A stretch of 64,000 nt of DNA, from assembly GCA_032622095.1 (NCBI GenBank), contig CP136064.1:276483614-276547613 (forward strand), in the 5' to 3' direction. Under the pieces are notes generated by a model. The model made no database searches and was not told the origin of the DNA. It saw nothing but the letters and a program-made list of their open reading frames with translations. Numbering within the stretch: the first letter of the stretch is position 1; each line of letters starts with the position of its first letter. Shown piece by piece: positions 30,925 through 43,300 of the stretch. Position numbers and translations under genes: made by a program. Source of the DNA: Siphonodentalium dalli (taxonomy: Eukaryota; Mollusca; Scaphopoda; Gadilida; Siphonodentaliidae).

Positions 30925-32400
30925 TGAAAATGTCCTTGAATCCAAGATGGCCGCCAAAATCCAAAATGGCCGCCATAAGGCCAATTTTCTTATCATGTGT
31001 CGCATTGATGGTGTTGAAGTTTAGTTTCATCACCATGAAACCTTGATATATGCATGACTAAACTGTTGTCAGGTGATGTCTTGATAAAAACACTAACAAA
31101 CCAACCATATTGATGATGATTTTGATCCAAAATGGCCACCAAAATCCAAAATGGCCGCCATAAGACCAATTTTCCTATCATGTGTAATGTTGCTGGGACT
31201 GAAAGTTAGTCTTATCAGCATAAAACATTTATGTATGTATGTCTTAATTGTTCTTAAATGATCAGTTAATAAAATAACTAATAACTTTACCAAATTAAGG
31301 TTGGATGTTATTTCAAAATGGCCGCCAAAATACAAAATGGCCACCATATGGTAAATTTTTCAATCATGTGTAATGTTTCTGCAACTGAAATTAGTCTTAG
31401 CAACATGAAACATTGATGTAAGTATGTATGTATTAATAGTTCTTAGATGATGAATTAATGAAAACAAGTAATAAATTGACCACAAAAAGGATGAATGTTA
31501 TTTCAAAATGGCCGACAAAATTCTAAATGGACGCCATATGGTAAATTTTCCTATCATTTGTTATGTTGCTGGGACTGAATGTTAGTTTTAGCGGTATGAA
31601 ACATTGATGTATGTATGTTTTAATTTTTATTAAATGATGAAATAATAAAATAACTAATAAATTGACCACATTAAGGATTGATGTTATTTCAAAATGGCCG
31701 CCAAAGTCCAAAATGGCCGCAATATGGCCAATTTTTTAAATCCTGTGAAATGCTGCTGTGACTGGAAGTTAGTCTTATCAGCGTGAAACATTGATGTTGT
31801 ATGTCTAAATTGTTATTAGATGATGACTTGAAAAAAAAACTAAAGGATGAATGTTATTTCAAAATGGCAGCTAAAATCCAAAACGGACGCCATATGGTCA
31901 ATTGTCCTATCGTGTGTTATGTTGCTGGGACTGAAAGTTAGTCTTAGCAGCATGAAACATTGATGCATGTATGTCTTCATTGTTCTTAGATGATGAATTG
32001 ATAAAAAAAACTAATAAATTGACCAAAAAAGGATGAATGTTATTTAAAAATGACAGCTAAAATTCAAAATGGCCACCATAAGGCCAATTTTGTATGTCTA
32101 AATTGTTCTCAGATGATGAATTTAATTTAATAAAACATAATCAAATGACCGCATTAATAATGAATATTATTTCAAAATGGCCACCAATATCCCAAATGGG
32201 AACCATGTGGTCAATTTGTTCTAACAAGTGTAATGTTGCTGGAACTGAAAATTAGTCTTATCAGCATGCCACTTTGATGGATGTATGTCTTAATTGTTTT
32301 TGGATTATGAATCAGTAAAAAAAACCTGATAAACTGGCCATATTAATGATGAAAGTTATTTCAAAATGGGCACCATAATCCAAGTTGGCCACCATAAGGC
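30925..32400 (-). repeat. Left array of ~185-bp units (foldback arm)
   Basis: About nine diverged copies, each with an AAAATGGCCGCCAAAATCCA core and a CAGCATGAAACATTGATGTA-type block. Core positions are near 30945, 31130, 31320, 31513, 31697, 31868, 32055, 32180 and 32360. Confidence 0.8.
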
Positions 32401-34489
32401 TACGTCATTGCTGCATTTGTGATTGAAAACCCATGTAATCGTGATTAAAAATACTCCAATGATGGCCACTCATACATTATGTGGAAACTAGTAAGTGACA
32501 ATCTGTTGCAGAAAACATCTCGTGAACACCGATACATGGTAATACATCATGAAATACACTTTGTACTGACTGCATGGTCGTCATATATAAAATTATTTGA
32601 CAAGTGGAATGTGGTTGTCTAAGTAATTTCTTTCACTTCCATCCTATGCCATGCCAGTTAAAATGAGTTTATATGTGTAGAATCAGAGAACAATCACCTC
32701 CCTTTTGGAAAAGAAACTGCTTAAGGGTGGATACACACTTGCATGTAATTTCTGTATGTAAAATTCATGTATTCCATGTATTTTACATGGTCACACCAAT
32801 CATTGATAGCATTAGTCTCCTGTGCGCGATCGGACAATTCCAATAGGCGAGACCAGTGAGCACTTATAAGCCATTATCAAACTAACTGCTATCAAGAAAT
32901 TTCAGGCCAGTGATAAACATGTCTTCTTTCATGGATGCCGAAATCCTGTCTGATATCTGTTGCTGTTTTTCACGAGTTTTAATTCATTTCGAACAGTGGA
33001 TTTGAGTCCGTCGATTTTATACTTTATTTGTTTCACGTCATTTCGTGGAAACAGGGTCATCCAAAATAAAAATAAAATGTGCAAAATTTGAAGCTCTTTT
33101 AGGAATATTGTGATGAACGATTGTTTAATGTCCCACTCACTGACTCCCAATTTGATCTCGTACAGCAAAACCCGAACGGCTCTCTGGCTCCACATTTTGG
33201 AAGAGCTATGTCAATGCACATGAAGATCGACTAACTCATCCATGGTGTATGAGCGTTTGGGCACCGCAGATATCAGAACAGGTTGTCTTCGAGGAACAAA
33301 GGGGTTTTTATTAACAGTCCAATTTTCTTATGACTGATATCTTCAGATAATTCATTTTCTGGATTCTATGTAGAAGCTGCTGACATAACGCATGTGGTTA
33401 ACCTTCGTCCACCATGTTTGAGATGGCCTAATAAGCCTTTGCACTGGGTCATGGTCATATTGGATCCATACAGCCCCGTTCCGTTTGTTTTTAGTGCTAC
33501 AGGTCAAAGTTCTGGAGTAGCATTCCATTGATGGAGCTTTTGAATTTTCATGAATTCCAAACATGGAATGCTACTCCAGAACTTTGACATGTACATAGCA
33601 TTAAAAATGGAACGGGGCTGGGTGGATGGATCCAATAAGGCTGTGAGTCAGTGATAAGGCGTATTTGAGCGAAGGCGTATGTCAGAAGGATCAATCTCAT
33701 ACTATGTTCCATGCTCTATCCATGACATTATCAGAAGTTTGCTGTTGATGGCCTCTTCAGCACGAACGAAGATGTGCTGCAATTCAAGGGTGTCATTTAT
33801 CGCCAACATTCTCTCCCTATAGGACTTGATCACACTGCCATTTTTGGGAAGAGGTATGGCGGGTAAAGTGGTGTTCTCAATGAATATTGTCGTCATAATT
33901 GCTTTAGTCTCTGATCCAATTTGACAGGAGAAAATGAAATTAAATACAAAAGATAGATAGAATGAAGAAATTTTGAATGTACAAAATATACATGTACAGC
34001 GAGCGCCATAATGAATGTTTTCATCATCACCGTGATCATCACCAATTTCATATCATCATCATCACCAACACATATAATCAATGTCGTCGCGATCTTCATC
34101 ATATCGTCATCGTAACCCTCCATGAACCAGCAGGCGACAATTCGGTAGAACTGTCTGGTATATATTTCGCTAAACATTTACTCCCCTCTGCACAAATCAC
34201 CAAACTTCAATGAAGCTGTAATATTTTTCCTGAATTTCAATGAAAAATATGGCCGCCAACAACAATCTTTGATATTACTTTTTGCATGACTAAATCCCCT
34301 GGCTTGCCCTATACAGCCAACATTATTGTTTACATCCGATTGAGCTTCAGATGTCTCTCTTGTTTGACATCTAGTATACTAGTAACTTAAACATTTAAAC
34401 TTTCCACATTCCTTATCGCTCCATTGACTGTAAGATATGACATTATCCCCTCTCCGCGTTGAGCTACAGTGTCATTGACACTTTCATTT
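32401..34489. other. Centre of the foldback element, no intact gene
   Basis: Short minus-strand frames at 32929-33195, 33352-33564 and 33702-33896 have no recognisable domain and may be remnants of one gene. A local inverted repeat pairs ~33475-33530 with ~33555-33620 (GGAATGCTACTCCAGAACTT). 34200-34489 is the dispersed repeat also seen at 16.4 kb. Confidence 0.45.
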
Positions 34490-36975
34490 TATTAACTCGT
34501 TGTCTAAGAACAATTAAAGATGGTCTATCTCTTTGTAAGCACGTGGTATATAGTTTCCATGGTATAATATATTATATATGTATTGAAGATCCACTCTTCT
34601 ATCGATTAATATTGATTATATTTTGATCATGTTCTGGTATAAACTGATAATAAACATGTGTGATCGTTTATCTAACCACCAATAGTTACTGTTAACTGAG
34701 ACCAGAAATGGCATTGTGTAACTTTGTCAAAAATAAACGTTAATTAGACTCATTATCGCATATAGATATGGAATACAACAAACAATCAATCTGGGACATT
34801 TGACGTTCGGTGCAATGGGCAAACTCGAATAATCGCTACCTGATATCGTCTGAACGGTCTGTTCTAAAATAGTAACAAATGTATGTTCCATTTAATCATC
34901 GCATAACAAATTATTACAAATAAAATCAAAATCAATTGATAGTTCTATACATTTCCGAACAGATGTGTTATATTCATATTTATTATTTTATACCCATGAA
35001 ACTATATAAAACCTGTTATATGAAGAGATAGACCATCGTTAAGGCATACATACATCGATATTTCATGCTGATAAGAATAAATTTCAGTTCCAACAACATA
35101 ACACATGATAGGAAAATTTACCATATGGTGTCCGTTTTGGATTTTGGCAGCCATTTTGAAATAACATCAATCCTTAATGTGGTCAATTTATTAGTTGTTT
35201 TTATTAATTCATCATTTGGGATTTTCGCAGCCATTTTGAAATAAAATTCATTATTAATGTGATCAATTTTTTTTATTAATTAATAATTTAAGAAATATTA
35301 AGACATACATACATACATTTTTCATACTGATAAGACTAATTTTCAGTCACAGCAATATTATACATGTTAGGAATATTGAACATATAGCGACCATTTTGGA
35401 TTTTGGCGGCCATTTCGAAATAATATTTATTATCAATGTGGTCATTTTATTAGTTTTTTTTATATTAATTCACCATCTAAGAACTCTTAAAACATACATA
35501 CATCAAGGTTTCATGCTGACAAGGCCAACTTTCAGTCCCAGAATTTACACATGATAGGAAATTAAACAAATTGCGGCCATTTTGGATTTTGGTGGCCATT
35601 TTGAAATAACATTCATTATCATTGTGGTCAACTTTTTAGTTTTGTTATTAATTCATCATGTAAGAACAATTAAGACATACACACATCACTGTTTCATGCT
35701 GCTAAGACTAACTTTCAGTCACAGCAACATTACACATGACAGGAAAATTGGCCTTATGGTGGCCATTTTGGATGTTGGTGGCCATTTTTAACGAACATTC
35801 ATCATTAATATGGTTAATTTATTAGTATCAGTTATTAATTCATCATCTAAGAACAATTAAGACGTACATACATCAATGTTTCATGCTGACAAGACTAACT
35901 TTCCGACCCAGCAACATATGCAACAATGATAGGAAAATTGGCCTTATGGCCTGTTATGGCGGCCATTTTGGATTTTGGTGGCCATTTTGAAATAACATTC
36001 ATCATTAATGGTGGTTATTATATTAGTTTTTTTATTATTAATTCATCATCTAAGAATAATTAAGACATACACACATCAATGTTTTATGCTGATAAGACTA
36101 TCAGTCCCAGCAACATTACACATGCTAGGAAAATTGCCTTATGGTGGCCATTTTGGATTGTGGTGGCCATTTTTGATCAAAATCATCATCAATATGGTTG
36201 TTTTGTTAGTGATTTTATCAAGTTATCATCTGACAACAGTTTAGTCATGCATATATTAAGGTTTCATGGTGATAAAACCTAAATTCAGCACCATCAATGT
36301 GTTACAAGATAGGAAAATTGGCCTTATGGCAGCCATTTTGGATTTTGGCGGCCATTTTGAAATAAATTCATCATTAATGTGGTTAATATATTAGTTTTTT
36401 TTATTAATTCATCATCTAAGAATAATTAAGATGTACATACATCAATGTTTCATGCTGATAAGACTAACTTTCAGTCCCAGCAACATTACACATGAAAGGA
36501 AATTGGCCTTATGGTGGCCATTTTGGATTTTGGATGCCATTTTGGATCAAAATCATCACCAATATGGTTGGTTTGTCAGGTTTGTTAATATATTAGTATT
36601 TTTGATTAATTCATCATCTAAGAATAATTATTATGTACATACGTCAATGTTTCGTGCTGATAAGACTAACTTTCAGTCCCAGCAACATTACACATGATAG
36701 GAAACTTGGCCTTATGGAGGCCATTTTGGTTTTTGGCGGCCATTTTGGATCAAATTCATCAATATGGTTGGATTGTTTGTGTTTTTATCAGGCTATTATC
36801 TGACAACAGTTTGGTCATGCATATATTAAGGTTTCATGCTGATAAAACCTAAATTCAGCATCATCAATGTGATACAAGATAGGAAAATTGGCCTTATGGC
36901 GGTCATCTTGGATTTTGGCAGCCATCTTGGATTTTGGCAGCCATCTTGGATTCAAGGACATTTTCAAGGTGGCCC
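34490..36975 (+). repeat. Right array of ~185-bp units (foldback arm)
   Basis: About eleven copies in the orientation opposite to the left array, with the GGATTTTGGCGGCCATTTTG core near 35140, 35219, 35398, 35584, 35770, 35970, 36154, 36339, 36526, 36727 and 36910. The first unit is split by the MITE at 34518-35038. Confidence 0.8.
34518..35038. mobile_element. TTAA-flanked MITE in the foldback arm
   Basis: 521 bp with ends AGATGGTCTATCTC and the reverse complement of CGATGGTCTATCTC, flanked by TTAA at 34514-34517 and 35039-35042. Neighbouring array units have the uninterrupted word AACAATTAAGACATACATAC at the same place, which proves the insertion point. It is piggyBac-like by target site only. 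Confidence 0.8.
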
Positions 36976-37079
36976 ATTTTTTTTATTTTGAAGAGTAATG
37001 ATCATTATATCCAAAAAACATTCTGAACAGTTTGACTGCAAAATTGTTTAGATTGTTCTTGACTCGCACCAGTCTATAA

Positions 37080-37664
37080 CGCCACCTTTCTGTGCCAAAA
37101 TTGGAATTCCTCATCCAAGTTGGCAGCCAAAATGGCGGCCGGATGTGATTTTTTTTTACGTTTTTTACTAGTATTTTAAAGATAAGTTTCTGCTGTTTAG
37201 AACTGGTTGAGAATTGTGACTTTATTTTGTATTTAGCATGTTAAATGACCTTTGAAGCAATGAAATATGCCATTCATGGGATCCCAACTCCTTCCGATCA
37301 CTCAAAAATTCGATTTTACAGAACGCGGTATAACATATCACAAAATATCACCATTGGGATTCTAGTCATATTTCATCAAAAAATTGGAAGAACTGCGCAA
37401 TATAAGTGATGCTTTCTATTTTTAGATTTAAACCATTTTTAAAAGTAAAATGGAACTATCTTCGGTATCAAAAGTGTTTATTGTTTTAATATGGGCTAAC
37501 TGTGTCACACTGGTGTGTTTTAGCAAATATTGCTCAAGATGGCTTGAAAAATGGCAACCAAATTTCGTAAAATGCTGATTTGTCACATATATTCCGAACA
37601 TTATTCACTGCTGTTCCAAAAAGGTAGCAGATTGTGGCTCACTTGGTTATTAACATGCTACTTA
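37080..37664. repeat. Host repeat unit, inverted partner at 52.2-53.3 kb
   Basis: This unit, continued at 47901-48057 and just after 49587, is similar in inverted orientation to about 52240-53250. The partner is uninterrupted and acts as the empty site for elements B and C and the foldback. Confidence 0.7.
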
Positions 37665-38316
37665 GGGGGTGTTTATACATTACCCGGCGAAGATCGCATT
37701 CGCTTTAGCCGGCAGCGATAACAATAGAGTGTTTATACTTCGCCGGATAAGAATTACGGCTATCCGGATACTCAGCTATACGGTTTTCAACTTTTGGATA
37801 AAATGATTTAGTACAAGCACCTGATTGTCGTATGGATTCTAATTCGCTCTGCTGTCAAGTTAGATGTTTATCCGGGGTCATGCCGTCATGGGTGATTACC
37901 TTTCAACAATTAACTCGAACAATATTATTGTGCAATCGCTGATAGACCAGCCCGCTTTTCACCTGTGTATATATTGGTCAGTGTGCCAGTTTGATTGTCT
38001 CTAATCAGCTGTCCGTCGGTGGTCACGCACCTTGGTTATAAGCTATTATTATAAATACTAACTGATGATGGTACACGTACTCTGCATGTGCATGGTACAT
38101 TTGTTGCGCATTCGAGGTAATTAATTCATGTACATGTATGTCCATATATATGTGGACGAAATGGGATGGCACGTTTCTATGGATTCAAACTTAATGGACA
38201 ATTAGTTCAATAATCTAAATCTGAGTGAGCCGTGGACAAATGTACACAGGGACGGGTCTAGAGGGCCTGATTTGGAGGTGCGGGACTGTTCATCTTTGGA
38301 ATTTATCGACCGACCA

Positions 38317-39084
38317 TGTGCCAAGACAACCCCAGGGACATAACTTTCAACCTGGGAAGAAGATAGGAAATCTCTAAGTCAGAGGGGCGCTCGATTACCA
38401 CACATATCAGCGTCGCTGTTGACCACATCTAGATCGCAAGTACTGAGCACCAAATCGAATTAGCGAGCGTCCATGCAATAACATAGGGAAATGATTTGTG
38501 GAGTAAACAGAACACGGTATTGAGGATTAGCAAGACCAGATGTATCGCCTATAAAAGCTACTGAACCCAGGAGAGTTAATAGGACTCATGGGGAGATGAC
38601 GATAACTCAATTACCCTAAGTAATTCTGGAACCGACGCGCCGTGAAAATACACATGGCCATCATTAGCAGACACTGGGTATTTTAGGAAGAAGAACACCG
38701 ACATCCAGGGGGAGTTCTAACCAGTTTCTATCTGACCACCACAAGCGATCACCACGAACCTCGGACGCTTAGAAGAGCAGTGTGGAGCAATGGACGAGAA
38801 TACAAGGTAAACATTATGCTCTTGTATTTCTAACAACGCCCCACTGATGCGCCGACGGAGGAAGAAGAAGAGCAGACGACAGGAAGACGAACTCAACCGG
38901 AACTCAACCGAGTAGAAGACAAGCAGACACACACAACCTATGAAGACGGAAGAAGACTCTAAACCAAGCAGACGACAGGAAGAGAAACCCAGATGCCGAT
39001 GATTGAACATTATTGACTTTGTTATATATAAATAATCAAACCGTTCTGATAGCCTTAAGAGTTATATGTACCCGTATTGGCACA
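38317..39084 (+). repeat. 5' LTR
   Basis: Starts TGTGCCAAG and ends GGCACA. TATAAAA at 38550-38556 is the likely promoter. It differs from the 3' LTR by one substitution (near 38696) in my reading. Confidence 0.92.
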
Positions 39085-39095
39085 TATCTCTTAAC

Positions 39096-39116
39096 TGGTG
39101 CCTTCGAGCCAGGATC
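39096..39116 (+). promoter_or_regulatory. Primer binding site
   Basis: TGGTGCCTTCGAGCCAGGAT starts 11 bases after the 5' LTR. It begins with TGG, complementary to a tRNA 3' CCA end, and includes a TTCGAGC block like a T-arm complement. The tRNA identity was not determined. Confidence 0.7.
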
Positions 39117-39220
39117 TGAACGCTAATCACAGACACAACGTGAAGCCAGAAGAGGAACAGTGTGAACAGAAACAGTGTGGGAAAATTCGCAAAACGTGAG
39201 TCTAATTGTTTATTATCATA

Positions 39221-40303
39221 ATGGCTACCCAACAATCAATTGGTGTTCTCGCCCCATTAACAGAGTCTATCAATTCTCAAATTGCTGCAATGGCCATGAC
39301 TACGGTGACACAGGTAGTGACGTCATTTGACGGGGACCCCACGAAATACCACGGGTGGGTCAAGTCGATAGAAAAATGCGCGATCCTAACCGGCGCTAAC
39401 GAAGCAAAGAAGCCCTATATGGCATTCCAGAGCGCGACGGGCCCCGTATCAGATTTTTTACAAAGATATTTGGCCACGAATCCTAACGCCACGTGGCAAG
39501 ACACAAAAACTGAATTATCTAGTCGATTTGCCGAGATAAATGACATTCAATTCGCCTTTTCGATGCTAAGAAAAATCAAGCAAAAACAAAACGAAAATTT
39601 ACATGTGCTTGTCGAACGGATTTTGGAGATCGCGATTGTGGCATACCGAGAGCAACCCGGCGGGATCAACGCGGTTGAAGGCCAACTCGTAGGGTTTTAT
39701 ATTGACGCTTTAAGAAGCGACAGTTTGAAAATGAAGTTGATCAGGGATGCGCCGAAGACACTAAAATTGGCAGCCGACATCGCCATGCGGGAAATGGGGA
39801 TCCGACGGGTATTCAACCTACGAACGGGCCGCGAAAATTACAACGAAAACGAACCGGAAGCAATGGAAATCGATAGTTTCAGAAACAAACGCGCGAGGGC
39901 AACCTGCGATATATGCGCAAGCGATAACCACACGACCCGTGAACACCGATCACGCCCGAGACAGGTGCATGTCGAAGCGGTGGTTAAACCACGAACAGTC
40001 GAATGTTGGACGTGTCAAGGTGACCATTTCGCTCGCGACTGCCCCTTTAAGACCGAAAACCGAAGGCACGTATCTTGCTGGGGTTGCAACGGTAATCACT
40101 TGGCTAGAAATTGCCCCTCTAAATCCGGAGATTCGAAGCAAAGGCAATGGAACACGCCAGTAACGCCACCTAGGGGAATCCGCCGAGATCAGCCGAACCG
40201 ATCACGTGACCTATCCCATGATACACCGCGTCACAGCCGGAGATATCCGACATTAAACGAACCACCGCGACTAATGACCCCGCCCACATACGCAAAAAAC
40301 TAA
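39221..40303 (+). CDS. gag: Gag polyprotein of the LTR retrotransposon
   Basis: The first ATG after the leader is at 39221 (MATQQSIGV) and gives 360 residues. The N-terminal ~210 residues have capsid-like character (FDGDPTKYHGWVKSIEKC...FLQRYL...ATWQDTKTELSSRF), the retrotransposon gag domain. The C-terminal third is basic and holds two CCHC knuckles (CWTCQGDHFARDCP and CWGCNGNHLARNCP) and a degenerate CDIC...H site near 39907. It ends at TAA 40301-40303, directly after a slippery heptamer. The frame is intact. Confidence 0.92.
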   Translation: MATQQSIGVLAPLTESINSQIAAMAMTTVTQVVTSFDGDPTKYHGWVKSIEKCAILTGANEAKKPYMAFQSATGPVSDFLQRYLATNPNATWQDTKTELSSRFAEINDIQFAFSMLRKIKQKQNENLHVLVERILEIAIVAYREQPGGINAVEGQLVGFYIDALRSDSLKMKLIRDAPKTLKLAADIAMREMGIRRVFNLRTGRENYNENEPEAMEIDSFRNKRARATCDICASDNHTTREHRSRPRQVHVEAVVKPRTVECWTCQGDHFARDCPFKTENRRHVSCWGCNGNHLARNCPSKSGDSKQRQWNTPVTPPRGIRRDQPNRSRDLSHDTPRHSRRYPTLNEPPRLMTPPTYAKN

Positions 40304-40335
40304 GGAATCCTCTCATTGAGGCCACATGTGAGAGG
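40294..40335 (+). promoter_or_regulatory. Programmed -1 frameshift signal between gag and pol
   Basis: The heptamer A AAA AAC (40294-40300) is in the gag frame phase required for -1 slippage. It is followed by the gag TAA. After an 8-base spacer comes a perfect 7-bp stem, CCTCTCA at 40309-40315 and TGAGAGG at 40329-40335, with a 13-base loop. Pol lies in the -1 frame and is open from before the heptamer. Confidence 0.85.
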
Positions 40336-43300
40336 AAATTTAGTATCAACATTGTGGGGAACCCCAGCTCGTGTTTAGTCAGAATAGGGAAAAATAAATA
40401 TCGCTCATTAGTGGATAGTGGAGCGGAAGTATCATTGATTCACAAACGCGTCTATGACGCATTACAGTTCCGACCAAAACTAACTAGGGAACATATCAAC
40501 CTTAGCTCCGTGAATGGGAAGTCACTGGGCGTACTTGGTAGCGTGGAACTGACCTTCAGAATGGCGAAACTAAAATTAACCCATAAATTTTATGTGGCGA
40601 ATGATATGACCCGGAATATGATCTTGGGGAGGGATTGGTTGACCTCTCGGGGGGTCAGACTATATTATGATCTGGGATGCCTCAAGGTCAGTGACGTGTA
40701 CGTCCCATTGGAATCGGACGCGCACATAGCTTCCCTGCTGAGATTGACCAGCAAGGTTAGCTTAAAGCCTCAAACATCAACTTTATGTATGGGAAAATCA
40801 AAAAACTTAGCTTCTCTTCGCAAGTCGACATTAGTAGAGGTGGCCCAAATCGAGACAGGCTACCTAGCGTCAGAACCCGGTCTGGAAATCGGCAGCTCCA
40901 TTTCTGGGGTGGGCAAGAGGAACAAGGTCCCGGTATTACTCGTCAATAACACGAACAAAACGTTTCGCTTACGGCGGGGCAGTGTGATTGGCAAAACGAT
41001 CGTGTGTGACCCCGAAACCAATCATGAAATCAACTCTTTGTCGCAAAGCTACCGGTCCCCGATAACCCGTAATTACCGCGACAATGGCTATGCTCCCGGG
41101 CGCGCCGACCGTAACAGGGTAGACAACTCTAGGTCAGCACGCGCTACCGTCGAGAAAAGATTAAATTTAACCGAAGTTTCGTGCCCCGAGCAATACCGAG
41201 AGACACTGGTAAAATTGTTGAAGTCCAACTCGGACATTTTTGCCGACAAGGACACTGAGCTGACGCAGACGAGCACAGTCAAGATGCATATTGACACGGG
41301 AAACCACCCTCCGATAAAACTTCGCCCGTATCGCACCCCTTTGAATAAACGACCGTTGGTTGACACTGCCATAAATGATATGCTCGAAGCGGACATTATC
41401 AGGCCGAGTTCGAGCCCGTATTCCGCGCCTATTGTCATGGTTGACAAGCGCGACGGCACGAAACGATTTTGCGTCGACTTCAGACAATTAAATTCCATAA
41501 CCAAGCCTATGTCATACCCACTTCCGGTTATCGACGATATTTTGGCACTTCTTGGAAAGTCTAAATTTTTCACCGCTATCGATCTAAAAAGTGGCTATTG
41601 GCAGTGCCAGGTCGCAGAGGAGGACAAGCAAAAGACGGCATTCGCTTGCCACCGAGGTCTTTTTGAATTCAACTCCATGCCTTTTGGGCTCCGGAACGCT
41701 GGAGGGGTTTTCTCCCAGCTGATGGCCCAGGTGTTATGTGGGATGGGTGATTACGCCATTGCCTACTTAGACGACGTCCTCATCTACAGCGAGTCGCTAG
41801 AATTACACTTGGAACATATCCAGAAAGTCTTTGACAAGTTGCGCCAACATACACTGAAATTAAAACTAAAAAAGTGCCAATTCCTAAAGCAAGAAACACG
41901 GTATTTGGGTTTTATAATTGATACCGACGGCGTCCGACCTGACCCCGACAAGGTCAAGGCCATCCGGTCGCTTGTGCCCCCAACATCAGTAAAAGAAGTA
42001 CGTTCCTTCATTGGCATGAGCAACTACTACCGCAGATTTGTCCCCTCATTTTCGCAAATCGCTGAACCTTTGGTACAGCTTACAAAAAAATATGCCAAAT
42101 TCAAATGGGACCAAGCTTGCCAAATTTCGTTTGACAAACTAAAAGAAAATCTCACGGCAGTGCCTCTCCTGGCCTACCCAAATACGGCCACGCCCTATAC
42201 ATTGTATACTGATGCAAGCGACCTTTGCATCGGTGCCTGTCTGACCCAGTTGGGCTCAGATGGCGTTGAAGAACCAATTTATTATCTCTCACACAAACTT
42301 AGTGATACTCAAACCCGATGGCCAACTGTGGAGAAAGAGGCATATGCAATTCACTTCGCATTACAAAGGTTGGACCATTACCTTCATAACGCCACTTTCA
42401 CGATAAAAACAGATCATAAACCATTGAAGTATCTCTTGGAATCCCCCATGCAGAACAAGAAAATTCAACAGTGGGCTTTGGGCATAACTGGATATAACTG
42501 TAACATTGAGTACATAGCTGGCCCAGATAATCACTGCGCAGACCTGCTCAGTCGAACGCCACCTAATGCTTATACGGAACAAGAGAAGGCAGAAGTAGAG
42601 GTAGATATCAACGACAATAACCTTACTGTCGCCGAGACCCAAGCGGAAATCGCCGCCTTGAATTCGTCTCGATTTAAACCCAAAGACTTCGCAAGCTGCG
42701 AGGTAACCCCAAAGGAACTGCCGAATAAAACTCAAATTGGTCAGGCTTACCAACCTACTAATCTACTGTTCAACAAGCCAGGCTTCAACATGCTTGAGGA
42801 ACAAAAGAAAGATCCGGAAATTGCGTCAGTTCTGGAGGCCCTCGACAAAGGCGAGGACACCCGGAATGACAAACACTTGATGATTGACGGGGTACTCTAT
42901 TACCTCTCGAGTGCTGACGCAGAACCGACCCCACGCCTTTGGGTGCCCGCACATCTTCAAACCAACATAATCCAACAATACCACGATGATAACGGCCACG
43001 TGGGAGTAGACAAAACGCATGATGCGATTAGGTCGAAATATTTTTGGCCCAGACTGTACAAGGAACTAAACTGTTACGTTGGAAAGTGCGTGACCTGCCA
43101 AGTCAGGTCTCTGCAAAAACAATCCCCTAAAATGCAAATAACGGACACGCCCCCCTACCCTTTTGCCAAAATTGGGTTGGACCTATCAGGGCCCTACCCC
43201 ACGTCGCTATCGGGTAACCGCTACATTATCAGCTTCATAGACTTATATAGCGGGTGGGCAGAAGCGTTTCCGGTCAAGGACAAGTCAGCCGATAACGTTG

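Larger units (their letters stand above)
30817..37076. mobile_element. 6.26-kb foldback element with tandem-repeat arms
   Basis: The ends are TAGACAGGTGC (30817) and GCACCAGTCTA (to 37076), flanked by TAA at 30814-30816 and 37077-37079. The related inverted repeat near 53250 carries an uninterrupted TAACGC site. Each arm is an array of a ~185-bp unit in opposite orientation. The ~2-kb centre (32.45-34.49 kb) has only short broken frames (e.g. 32929-33195, 33702-33896). The structure recalls FB/Galileo-type foldback transposons; that is an analogy, not a homology claim. The TTAA MITE at 34518 is inserted in it. Confidence 0.7.

Noticed and set aside
30925-36975. CRISPR-like or centromeric array
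   Set aside because: Units are ~185 bp, diverged, without spacers, arranged as two inverted arms with element-like ends. A foldback transposon explains them better.
38717-39010. 97-residue minus-strand gene, repeated at 46605-46898
   Set aside because: Lies inside the LTRs and is duplicated only because the LTRs are. Antisense to the leader region.
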